Part shown: piece after piece, positions 42,558 through 52,744 of the stretch | How positions within the stretch are numbered: the first letter of the stretch is position 1 | Layout of the letters: each line of letters opens with the position of its first letter | Origin: Xanthomonas citri pv. mangiferaeindicae | Lineage (GTDB): Bacteria; Pseudomonadota; Gammaproteobacteria; Xanthomonadales; Xanthomonadaceae | Assembly: GCA_002240395.1 (NCBI GenBank) | Contig: CP016836.1 | Location: forward strand, 1,984,001-2,048,000 | Reading direction: 5' to 3' | Length of the DNA stretch: 64,000 nucleotides | The notes under the pieces: model-generated | Databases searched by the model: none | The model's input: the letters and a program-made list of their open reading frames with translations, nothing else | What the model was told of the DNA's origin: nothing | Position numbers and translations under genes: made by a program

Positions 42558-45500
42558 ATGAACCGCATCTACGCACTTCGCTGGAACGCCTCCATCCGCC
42601 GTTGGGTCGTGACCAGCGAACTGGCCCGGCGCACGCGGCCCACATCCAATGCGTCCGCAGGAAGCGGGCGCACGATCGGTGCCGCGTTGTTGTCGGCGGG
42701 GTTATTCGCGGGAGCGATCCCACTCGCGCATGCGCAAGCTGGTGCGCCCGGTGGGGTATTCGACGCCGGGAACATCATGAACAACACCGGCAGCCTGATT
42801 GGAGGGCCATCGTCTGGTTACGACTACAGCGGTGGGGCAGGGGCCGAGCTGCGTGGGGGTAAAGGCCATCGTAATAGCGGCCTCATTCAGGCGGGCGGCG
42901 GGACGAACAACGGCAATGCCGGTAGTGCTGTCGGGATGTCCCAAGACGGGGTGGAACTCATCAACACTACAACTGGCCGAATCATCGCGGCAGATGCCCT
43001 GCCTGGACGCGGGGGGGGCACGGGATCATCGCGTCCGGGGGCACTAGCTCGGAAAATAGGGCAACGATTCGGAACTTCGGCACCATCTCCGGCGGCAATG
43101 GTGGCGGTGGCGCACAGCCGGGCGGCTACGGCGTCCTGGGATCAAACGTCTATGTGAGCAATGCCGGCATCATTTCAGGTGGGCAGAATGGCAACGGCGC
43201 CAGGACCAATGGAATTCTCTTCACCGGCGGCACCAATACTCTGGAGTTGCAACCCGGCGGCGTCATTAATGGCACCGTCTTCGCGTTCAGTCGTAATGAC
43301 AGCCTGATTCTCGGCGGAACGAGCGATAATCGCACCGGCGCCCTCGATGTCGCCGAGATCGGGGATGCAGCGAAGTATCGTGGGTTCGGTCGCTTTCAGG
43401 TGCTCGGGGTAGATTGGACACTGACCGGCACCACAGCCGCGGTCACTCCTTGGCAGATCTTTGGCGGCACGCTGACCGCGTCTTCGGAAGGGGCGCTGGG
43501 CGCGACCTCGGGCAGCCTGACTCTGCTCGCTGGCGGCACTTTGCGCGTGGCAGGCGACGCCTTCACCAGCACGGCGCGCCAGATCGTGATCGAAGACACC
43601 GGTGGGGCGTTCGACATCGCCAGCCCGACCAATGCATTCACGATCTCCCAAACGATCACCGGCGCGGGGAGTGTCGTCAAGCGCGGTCCCGGCACGCTGG
43701 TTTACACCGGCAACAACACCTACGCCGGTGGCACGACCATCGAGGCAGGCACGCTGCAGTTGGGCAATGGGGGGACGAGCGGCAACGTGGTCGGTCCCAT
43801 CGTCAACAACGGCGCATTGGTGATCAACCGTTCCAATGCCTACACACTCGGCGGCGGCGTGTCGGGCAGTGGCAGCCTGACCCAGGCCGGCACCGGCACC
43901 ACGACGGTGACCGCCGACCAGACCTACACCGGCGGCACGACGATTTCGGCCGGCACGCTGCAGCTGGGCAACGGCGGGACTGTCGGCAGCGTGGTCGGCA
44001 ACATCGTCAACAATGCCGCGCTGGTCGTCGAACGCAGCAACGCGATCGCACTCGGTGGCGCGATCTCCGGCAGCGGCACCTTGACCCAATCGGGTGCGGG
44101 GACCACCACGCTGTCCGGCGCCAACAGCTACACCGGTGCGACCGAGGTCCTGGCCGGCACGCTGCTGGTCAACGGCAACCAGCGCGCCGCGACCGGAACG
44201 GTCACGACGGCCCGTGGCACGACGGTCGGCGGTAGCGGTGTGATCGGCGGCGATGTCGTGATCGCCGATGGCGCCACGCTGTCGCCGGGCGCCAGTGCGG
44301 GCGCCCCGGGCACGCTGACGATTGCCGGCGACCTGTCGCTGTCGGCCGGCAGCGCACTCGCTTACCAGTTCGGCCAGGCCGGCACGGTGGGCGGCGCGCT
44401 CAACGACCTGACCGTGGTCGAAGGCGACCTGGTGCTCGACGGCATCCTGAGCGCAACCGCATCGCCTGGCGGCACCTTCGGCGGCGGCCTGTATCGCGTC
44501 ATCAGTTACGACGGTGCACTGACCAACAACGGCCTGTCGCTGGGCGCCGGGCTGGACCCGGCGACGTTCAACGTGCAGACCTCGGTGGCCAACCAAGTCA
44601 ACCTGGTCAATACCGCCGGCCTGAGCCTGAATTTCTGGGACGGCAAGGCGGGCGGTCGCAACGATGGTGTTGTCGATGGCGGTAACGGCAGCTGGCAGGC
44701 GCGTACGGTCGGTGGCGACGACAGCTGGACCGACGCCGACGGCTCGATCAATGCGACCTATTCGGACGGTGCCTTCGCAGTCTTCGCCGGCACGGCCGGC
44801 ACGGTGACCGTGGACAACAGCGTCGGTGCCGTGACCGCGAACGGTCTGCAGTTCGCGACCGACGGGTACCGCGTGGCGGGCAATGCGCTGACGCTGATCG
44901 ACGACGGCACCGGCAGCGCGACGTTGCGGGTAGGCGACGGCACGACCGCGGGTGCGGGCTATACCGCCACCCTGGACACGGTGCTGCAGGGCGACACGGC
45001 GGTGGCCAAGACCGACGCCGGCACGCTGGTGCTGAGCGCCGACAACACCTACACCGACGGCACGACGATCGAGGGCGGCACGCTGCAACTGGGCGATGGT
45101 GGCACCACCGGCAGCGTGCTCGGCGATATCGTCAACAACGCGACGCTGGCGGTGGACCGGTCCGGGACGGCGACGCTGGGCAACCTCGTCTCCGGCAACG
45201 GCCAGGTGCACCAGATCGGCGATGGCACGACGGTCATGACGGCCGACAACACCTACACCGGCGGCACGACGATCACGGCCGGCACGCTGCAGTTGGGGGC
45301 GGGCGGCACCACCGGCGGCCTGGTCGGCGATGTGGTCAACAACGCCACGTTGGAGATCCGGCGCAGCGATGCGTTGACCCTTGCAGGCACGATCTCCGGC
45401 AATGGCCGCGTGCTGCAGACCGGCTTCGGCACCACGACGCTGACCGGCGACAACACCTACACCGGCGGTACGACGGTCTTGAACGGCACGTTGCGGCTGG

Positions 45501-48500
45501 GCGACGGCGGCACCAGCGGCAGCGTGGTCGGCGACGTGGTGGTCGGTGGCCTGGTCGGCGACATTTTGTTGGACGCCGTACTGGTGTTCGACCGCTCGGA
45601 TGTGCACTCGTTCGACGGCACGATTTCCGGACGTGGGCGTGTGGTGCAGGACGGCGCCGGCACCACGGTGCTGACGGGCACCAATGCCTACACCGGTGCG
45701 ACCGATGTCGCGGCCGGTGCGTTGCTGGTCAACGGCGACCAGCGTGCTGCCACGGGCGCGACCACGGTCGCCAGCGGCGCGACGATCGGCGGTGCCGGCA
45801 TCGTCGGCGGCGATGTGGCGGTCGCCAGCGGTGCCACCTTGGCGCCGGGTGCGAGCGCGGGTGCGCCGGGTACGCTGACGATTGCCGGTGATCTGTCGCT
45901 GGCCGACGGTGCGGTGCTCGATTACCAGTTCGGCCAAGCCGGCACGGTCGGCGGTCCGCTCAACGATCTGACTGTGGTCGAAGGCGATCTGGTGCTCGAC
46001 GGGACCTTGAATGCGACCCAGTCGCCCGGCGGCGAATTCGGCACCGGCCTTTATCGCGTCATCAGCTATGGCGGCGCGCTGACCAACAACACGCTCGATC
46101 TCGGCACGATGCTGGATCCGGCGCAGATCAGCGTGCAGACCTCGATCGCGAACCAAGTCAATCTGGTCAACGCGACCGGGCTGACGCTCAACTTCTGGGA
46201 CGGCGACGCGGGTGGGCGCAACGACGGCACGATCAGCGGCGGCGACGGCACCTGGCAAGCACGTGCGGGCAACGACAACTGGACCGATGCCGACGGCACG
46301 CTCAATGCCCCGCACAACAGTGGCGCGTTCGCGATCTTCGCCGGCGCGGCGGGCACAGTGGATGTCGACAACAGCCTGGGAGACGTGGTCGCCGGTGGCA
46401 TGCAGTTTGCGACCGACGGCTACGTGGTGCAGGGCGACGCGCTGACATTGGTCGCTGACGATGCGAATGGGGCCGCGATCCGGGTTGGCGATGGCACGAC
46501 GGCCGGTGCCGACTTCACCGCGACGATCGACGCGGTGCTGCAAGGCGATGTGGGTGTGGTCAAGACCGACGCTGGCACCCTGGTGCTCGGCGGTGCCAAC
46601 ACCTACACCGGCGGTACGACGGTCAACGGTGGTGCGGTGGCGATCTCCGAAGACGCCAACCTCGGTGCTTCCACCAGTGGGGTGACCCTCGACGGCGGCA
46701 CGCTGCGGGCGCTGGCCGACCTGGACAGCGATCGCGCGATCGCTGCGCGGGCCGGTGGCGGCACGATCGACACGCAGGCCTACGCGGTGACGCTGGGTGG
46801 TGCGATCGCTGGCCCCGGCGCCCTGACCAAGGCCGGCACCGGCACGCTGACGCTGACGGCCGACAACGGCTACACCGGCGGCACGACGATCTCGGCCGGC
46901 ACGCTGCAGCTTGGTGACGGCGGCACGAGCGGCCACATCGCCGGCGACATCGTCAACAACGGCACGCTGGCCATCGACCGCAGTGACGCCGTGACGCTGG
47001 CCGGCGCCATGTCGGGCACGGGTCACCTGACCCAGGCCGGTACCGGTACCACGGTGCTGACCGGCGCCAACACCCACACCGGCGGCACGACCATCTCGGC
47101 GGGCACCGTGCAGGTCGGCGACGGCGGCACCAGCGGCAGCCTGGCCGGCGACATCGTCAACAACGCCGCGCTGGTGATGAACCGCTCGGACGAGACGACG
47201 CTGACCGGCGCCATCTCCGGTACCGGGCACCTGACGCAGGCGGGGACGGGCACCACCGTTCTCGTCGGCGACAACACCTATACCGGCGGCACGACCATCT
47301 CGGCCGGCACGCTGCAGGTCGGCAGTGGCGGGACCACGGGCAGTCTGGTCGGCAACGTCGCCAACGCCGGCGCCTTGGTGTTCGACCGGTCCGATGCGGT
47401 GCGCTTCGATGGCGTGGTGTCCGGCACCGGTCGCGTGCGTCAGGAGGGCGCCGGCCAAGTGACCTTCGGCGGCGGCAACACCTATACGGGCGTGACCGAA
47501 GTGGCCAGTGGTTCGCTACAGGTGGCGATGGCCAACGCGTTCAGTGCCAACTCGCGGCATGAGGTCGCCGCCGACGGCACGCTGGACCTCGCTGGCTACG
47601 ACCAGACGGTGGCCGGTCTGCGCAACGCCGGCACCGTGTCGCTGATGGGCGCGACCCCGGGCACGACGCTGACCGTGCGTGGCGACTACGTCGGCGACGG
47701 TGGCGTGCTGCGGATGAGCGCAGCGCTGGGCGACTCGTCCAGCCCGACCGACCGGTTGGTGATCGATGGCGGTGCGGTGAGTGGTCGCACGCTGATCGAC
47801 CTCACCAACCGCGACGGTCTCGGGGCGCAGACCACCGGCGACGGCATCGAAGTGGTCCGTGCGATCAACGGCGCAACGACCACCGCGCAGACGACCAAGG
47901 ACGGCTTCTCGCTGGTCGGAGATTTCGTCGATGCGGGTGCGTTCGAGTACCGGCTGTATGCCGCCGATGCCGCGGGCCTGGGCGAGAACTGGTACCTGCG
48001 CTCGAGCAATCGCGGTGAGGCGGCGCTGTTCGGATCGCTGGGCGGTCAGTTCCGCGAATCAGCGGCCGGCATGCTCGGCAACCTGCACCAGCGCCTGGGC
48101 GACGCGACGATGGGCAGCGGCTCGGAGTCGGCCGGGTATCGGCAGTCCTGGGGCCGCCTGGTCAGCATCGATCGCAGCCTGAAGCAGGGCGGCGACGCGA
48201 CGCCGAGCAGCCGTGGGCGCCAGAACGGCCTGCAGATCGGCTCCGACGTGTGGGCCAACGGCAATTGGCACGTCGGCGCCTACTTCGGCACCTTGGCCGG
48301 CGAGATGGAGGTCGCAGGCTCGGCCCGTGGCAGCACGAACCTGGCGGTGGGCCGCACCGATCTCGACAGCAAGTTCGTCGGTCTGTACGGCACCTTCGAG
48401 GCCGAGAACGGCTTCTACGTCGATACGGTGCTGCAGGGCGGCCGGCTGCGCTACAAGCTGATCCCGACGATCGGCGACATGGTGTCGGGCGATGGCGACA

Positions 48501-48967
48501 GCCGGACGGCGTCGGTGGAAGTCGGCCAGGCGTTCCCGATCGGACGCGACTGGCAGCTCGAGCCGCAGCTGCAGCTGATCTACCAGCGTCTGGACAACGA
48601 CGATGTCGAGATCGCCAATGCGTTGGTGCAGCAGGACGCGGCCAACAGCCTGACGGCGCGTGTGGGCCTGCGGCTGAAGGGCGAGTTCGAGACCGGCGCG
48701 GGGCTGCTGCAGCCGTACACGCGGGTGAACTACTACCGCACGCGCTCGGATCAGGACGTGGCGCGCTTCATCGGCCCGTCGGCGACGGCGGACATCGTGA
48801 CGCCGACCGGTGGCCGCAGCAGCGAGCTGGCGATGGGTGGCACGTTGTCGGTGAACAACGAGGTGAGCCTGTTCGGCGAAGTCAGCAAGTTGTGGGCGCA
48901 CGGTGATCAGAGCCGCAGCCGCAGCGATGACCTGTCGGCGAGCGTCGGCGTGAAGGTGGGTTGGTGA
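42558..48967 (+). CDS. Giant classical (type Va) autotransporter 2 with ESPR, one frame break at a G8 tract
   Basis: About 2,136 residues when one G is added. The first 30 residues are identical to those of autotransporter 1 (ESPR), with a signal core LLSAGLFAGAIPLAHAQ. The passenger has the same beta-helix repeats and two NFWDG modules, plus one additional repeat of about 70 residues near 43740-43950. The barrel (from about 48035) is almost identical to that of autotransporter 1 and ends VGVKVGW. The frame breaks in a run of eight G at 43011-43018; a ninth G rejoins GGGHGIIASGGTSSENRATI with the passenger. ATG 42558 follows AAGGA. As it stands, translation would stop near 43157 after 199 residues. 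Confidence 0.87.
43958..48967 (+). repeat. 5.0-kb direct repeat, copy in autotransporter 2
   Basis: Partner of 36060-41069. Same orientation, so homologous recombination would delete about 7.9 kb including the degenerate GGDEF-EAL gene and leave a single chimeric autotransporter. Confidence 0.8.
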
Positions 48968-49377
48968 TGCATCACAGGTGCGGTGTCGCCCCCACCCAAC
49001 CCTCCCCCGCAGGCGGGGGAGGGCTCGGTCTTCGTGCTTCCCGAAGGTGGGACGGGCTCGGTCTTCGCGCTTCCGCAGGGGGAAGGCCCGGTCTTCGCGC
49101 TTGCTCCCCGCAGGGGGGGGGCAGGGCGCAGTCTTCGCGGTCGCCATCGTCTTCCCGGCTGCCAGACCGTCCTGCTTGTGGGGAGCGCCGAACCGCGTTC
49201 GGGTTACGCCACGTGCGTATCAATGCCGTGCCATGTGCGGCGGGCCCGACAGCGTGCGCCAAGGATGTCCTGCAAGTGCGTGTTCTCCGAACGCGATCGA
49301 TCCCTGGACAGGTCAACGGCTGCGTTCGTTTCCACCCGCCATCCGGCGGTCATTCTCCTGAAAGAGGTGCGCGTCCC
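48968..49377. repeat. 410-bp intergenic stretch with a palindrome and short degenerate repeats
   Basis: A hairpin CCCTCCCCCGC / GCGGGGGAGGG lies at 49000-49023. It is followed by four imperfect copies of a GGCTCGGTCTTCGCGCTTCC-like motif (near 49022, 49055, 49086 and 49126) and a nine-G run (49113-49121). No gene is supported in this stretch; the aqpZ promoter must be in its right half. Confidence 0.6.
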
Positions 49378-50079
49378 ATGAACTACAAACCCCTGGTCGC
49401 AGAATTCATCGGTACTTTCTGGCTGGTCCTGGGCGGCTGCGGTGCCGCGGTGCTGGCGGCGTCCTCGCCTGGCGCGGGGATCGGCACCCTCGGTGTCTCG
49501 TTCGCCTTCGGCCTGAGCGTCGTGACCATGGCCTATGCGCTGGGCGCGATCTCGGGCGGCCACTTCAATCCCGCGATCACGTTGTCGTGTTGGGTGGCAA
49601 GGCGCATCACCGCAGGTCGCGTCGTGCCTTACGTCATCGCGCAGACCGCCGGCGCGATCTGCGCGGCGGCGGTGTTGTACTACATCGCCAGTGCCAGCCC
49701 GGTCTTCGACTCCAGCCATGGCTTCGCCACCAACGGCTACGGCGCGCATTCGCCGGCCGGCTATCCGCTGGAGGCGGCCATCGTTATCGAGTTCGTGCTG
49801 ACAATGCTGTTTACCGTGATCGTGCTGGGCGTGACCGCCAAGCCGGTGACCGCGCCGTTTGCGCCGCTGGCGATCGGCCTGGCGCTGACGCTGATCCACC
49901 TGGTGAGCATTCCGGTCACCAATACCTCGGTCAACCCGGCGCGCAGCACCGGCGTGGCGTTGTTTCAGGGCGGCGCGGCGCTGCAGCAGCTCTGGGTGTT
50001 CTGGCTAGTGCCGCTCGTCGCCGGTGCGGCCGGTGGTGTGCTGCATCGTCTGGTATTGGCGCCGCGTCGTGAGCTCTGA
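49378..50079 (+). CDS. aqpZ: Aquaporin Z
   Basis: Inner-membrane water channel. 233 residues with six hydrophobic segments and the two pore motifs GHFNPAITL and TSVNPARSTG. The start MNYKPLVAEFIGTFWLVLGG is the standard AqpZ N-terminus and ATG 49378 follows AAAGAGG. The arginine after the second NPA motif, and the narrow-filter pattern of AqpZ rather than GlpF, favour water over glycerol. It stands alone between the autotransporter island and the rho terminator. Confidence 0.95.
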   Translation: MNYKPLVAEFIGTFWLVLGGCGAAVLAASSPGAGIGTLGVSFAFGLSVVTMAYALGAISGGHFNPAITLSCWVARRITAGRVVPYVIAQTAGAICAAAVLYYIASASPVFDSSHGFATNGYGAHSPAGYPLEAAIVIEFVLTMLFTVIVLGVTAKPVTAPFAPLAIGLALTLIHLVSIPVTNTSVNPARSTGVALFQGGAALQQLWVFWLVPLVAGAAGGVLHRLVLAPRREL

Positions 50080-50157
50080 GGGACTGGCGATGTCGGTCGT
50101 GAGAAAGCTCGTTACGAATGCGGCTGCGTTCCCGTGAAGCCGCGATGACCGCAGAAC

Positions 50158-50188
50158 GAAGAACGCCCCGCGATGCGGGGCGTTCTTC
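50158..50188 (-). terminator. Terminator between aqpZ and rho
   Basis: Perfect 14-bp stem GAAGAACGCCCCGC / GCGGGGCGTTCTTC with a 3-base loop, 16 bases beyond the rho stop codon on the minus strand. It could serve aqpZ as well. Confidence 0.75.
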
Positions 50189-50204
50189 GGGAAGGCTGGG
50201 GGCT

Positions 50205-51989
50205 TCAGCGCTTCATCGACGAGAAGAACTCGTCGTTGGACTTCGTGCTCTTCATCTTGTCGAGCAGGAACTCCATCGCGGCGATCTCGTCCATCGGATG
50301 CAGCAGCTTGCGCAGGATCCAGATCTTCTGCAGCAGCTCCGGCTCGATCAGCAGATCCTCGCGGCGGGTGCCCGACTGATTGACGTTGATCGCCGGGTAG
50401 ACGCGCTTTTCGGTGATGCGGCGGTCCAGGTGCACTTCCGAGTTGCCGGTGCCCTTGAACTCTTCATAGATCACCTTGTCCATCGCGCTGCCGGTGTCGA
50501 CCAGCGCGGTGGCGATGATCGTCAGCGAGCCGCCTTCCTCGACGTTGCGGGCCGCGCCGAAGAAGCGCTTGGGCCGATGCATCGCGTTGGCGTCGACGCC
50601 GCCGGTGAGCACCTTGCCCGAGCTCGGCACGACGTTGTTGTAGGCACGGGCCAGGCGGGTGATCGAGTCGAGCAGGATGACCACGTCCTTCTTGTGCTCG
50701 ACCAGGCGCTTGGCGCGCTCGATCACCATTTCGGCGACCTGCACGTGGCGCGCGGCCGGCTCGTCGAACGTCGAGCTGATGACCTCGCCGCGCACGGTGC
50801 GCTGCATCTCGGTCACTTCCTCGGGCCGCTCGTCGATCAGCAGCACGATCAGATGCACGTCGGGGTGGTTGTAGGTGATGGCGCTGGCGACCTGCTGCAT
50901 CATCATCGTCTTGCCGGCCTTGGGCGGCGAGACGATCAGGGCGCGCTGGCCCTTGCCCTGCGGGGCCATGAGGTCGAGGACGCGGCCGGCGATGTCCTCG
51001 CTGGAGCCGTCGCCACGCTCGAGCTTGAAGCGCTTGCGCGGGAACAGCGGGGTCAGGTTCTCGAACAGCACCTTGCCCTTGCTGGCTTCCGGCGGCTCGC
51101 CGTTGATCGTGTCCACGACCGACAGCGCGAAGTAGCGCTCGCCGTCCTTCGGCCAGCGAATGCGGCCGAGCAGGTGGTCGCCGGTGCGCAGGTTGAAGCG
51201 GCGGATCTGGCTGGGCGAGATGTAGACATCGTCCGGGCCGGCCAGGTAGCTGGCCTCGGCTGCGCGCAGGAAGCCGTAGCCGTCGGGCAGGATCTCGAGC
51301 ACGCCGTCGGCGACGACGCCCTCGCCGTGGCGGGTCAGGACCTTGAGCAGCGCGAAGATCACGTCCTGCTTGCGGGCGCGGGCCACGCCCTCGATCGCGA
51401 GCTGGTCGGCGATGTCGAGCAGCTTGTGCGCCGGCATCCGCTTCAGGTCGCTCAGCGAGTACTGCGGGAAGCCCTCGGGCACGTTCGGCGGCGGCAGGCG
51501 CTGCGCGTGGTCGTTGCCGCCGTCCTGCGGCAGGCCGTCATCGCGGCCGCCGCGCTGGCGGTCGCGCCGGTTCTTGAAGCGGTCGCGGCGGTTGCCCTGG
51601 TCCTGGCGATCCTGCCGGTTGTTCTGGTAAGGCTGCTGCTGCGGGCGCGGCTCGCCGCCCTGACGCTCACCACCGTGGCGGGGTTCGCCGCCGTTGCGCG
51701 GCTCGTGGCGCTGTCCGCCGTCTTGCGGCGCGCCATCGCTGGCTGCGGCGGGCGGGGCCTTCGGCGGCTGCGGGCGCGGCGCCTCAGGAGCGGGCGATGC
51801 CGGGGGCTCGGCGGCCGGACGCGGAGGGGCCGGGGCGGCAGGGGCGTCCTGGGCGGGCAGCTGGAGTTGGGGCTGGGGGGCGTCGGATGCAGCGTCGGCG
51901 GGCTTTTTGGCCGCGCGGGGCTTGCGGACGCGCTTGACGGCAGTGTCGGCGGCCGGCGTGCCGGCGTCGTCAGGGGTGTTGTCGGACAA
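50205..51989 (-). CDS. rho: Transcription termination factor Rho, long N-terminal form
   Basis: Hexameric RNA/DNA helicase that ends transcription. 594 residues against about 420 in E. coli. The first 170 residues are an alanine/proline-, then arginine/asparagine/glutamine-rich disordered extension (RRDRFKNRRDRQRGGRDDG). The conserved core follows: QYSLSDLKRMPAHKLLDIAD, the RNA-binding domain with LPDGYGFLR, Walker A SPPKAGKTMMMQQVA and Walker B VVILLDSITRLARAYN. The TTG at 51989, preceded by GAGGA, is the only plausible start. trxA lies upstream on the same strand and rhlB is divergent from it, the same arrangement as in E. coli. Confidence 0.96.
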   Translation of the reverse strand: MSDNTPDDAGTPAADTAVKRVRKPRAAKKPADAASDAPQPQLQLPAQDAPAAPAPPRPAAEPPASPAPEAPRPQPPKAPPAAASDGAPQDGGQRHEPRNGGEPRHGGERQGGEPRPQQQPYQNNRQDRQDQGNRRDRFKNRRDRQRGGRDDGLPQDGGNDHAQRLPPPNVPEGFPQYSLSDLKRMPAHKLLDIADQLAIEGVARARKQDVIFALLKVLTRHGEGVVADGVLEILPDGYGFLRAAEASYLAGPDDVYISPSQIRRFNLRTGDHLLGRIRWPKDGERYFALSVVDTINGEPPEASKGKVLFENLTPLFPRKRFKLERGDGSSEDIAGRVLDLMAPQGKGQRALIVSPPKAGKTMMMQQVASAITYNHPDVHLIVLLIDERPEEVTEMQRTVRGEVISSTFDEPAARHVQVAEMVIERAKRLVEHKKDVVILLDSITRLARAYNNVVPSSGKVLTGGVDANAMHRPKRFFGAARNVEEGGSLTIIATALVDTGSAMDKVIYEEFKGTGNSEVHLDRRITEKRVYPAINVNQSGTRREDLLIEPELLQKIWILRKLLHPMDEIAAMEFLLDKMKSTKSNDEFFSSMKR

Positions 51990-52216
51990 GAGCAGAATCC
52001 TCGCTCGGTGCGAGCGCCCGGAGGGCGGAAGGTGGAAACGGGCAGGGCCGGGAGATCACGCCCGGCAGGTGCAGTTCAGATGGGTGCGGCAGGCGAATGC
52101 CTACCGGAGTCGCGCAAACCTAGCATCGCCGCGGGGGCGTCGGCAAGCGGTTGCGGCGATGGCGATTCAGGCCGAGGCCGTTTGCGGCGGCGCTGGGGCC
52201 GCCGCGGGAGGCGTGC

Positions 52217-52543
52217 TCAGAGCGCCTTGTCGATCAGTTGGGCCAATTGGGCCTTGCCGACCGCGCCGATCTGGGTGCCGTGGACCTGGCCGTCCTTGAA
52301 CACCAGCAGCATCGGGATCGAGCGCACGTGGTACTTCAGCGCGGTGGCCTGGTTCTGGTCGACGTCGACCTTGACCACCTTGGCGCGCCCGGCGTAGTCG
52401 CCGGCCAGTTCGTCCAGCGCCGGGGCGATCATCCGGCAGGGGCCGCACCACGGCGCCCAGAAGTCCACCAGCACCGGCACGTCGGCCTGCAGCACGGTGG
52501 CGTCGAAGTCGGAATCGGTGGCATGGATGACGCGTTCGCTCAC
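52217..52543 (-). CDS. trxA: Thioredoxin 1
   Basis: Cytoplasmic dithiol reductant. 108 residues with active site WCGPC at 32-36, the preceding VLVDFWAP and the cis-proline in IRSIPMLLVFKDG. The start is GTG at 52543, supported by GGAG upstream and by the normal family length; the in-frame codons further upstream do not encode a thioredoxin-like sequence. Same strand as rho, 227 bp before it. Confidence 0.96.
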   Translation of the reverse strand: MSERVIHATDSDFDATVLQADVPVLVDFWAPWCGPCRMIAPALDELAGDYAGRAKVVKVDVDQNQATALKYHVRSIPMLLVFKDGQVHGTQIGAVGKAQLAQLIDKAL

Positions 52544-52744
52544 GGGCTTCTCCGGATCAAGGAGGCGCCGGCTGCGGCAGCGGCGCCGGGATGGATGGTA
52601 AAGTGGGGGATCGTCGGCCCGAATCAAGGCGGCGCATCCGCGGGACGACCCACGCGTCCTGCATCCAGGCAGTCTGCGTCGCGGATGCCTCCCACGCAAG
52701 CACGCGGCGCCCATTGCCGGCGACGCCCGGATACAGACCTACGC

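Noticed and set aside
43175..47458. Very long antisense open frame (about 1,400 codons) opposite autotransporter 2, and similar frames opposite autotransporter 1 and the trimeric autotransporter
   Set aside because: They arise from the repetitive, high-GC sense codons; composition is arginine/alanine-rich with no domain, and the sense frames have clear ESPR, passenger and barrel features.
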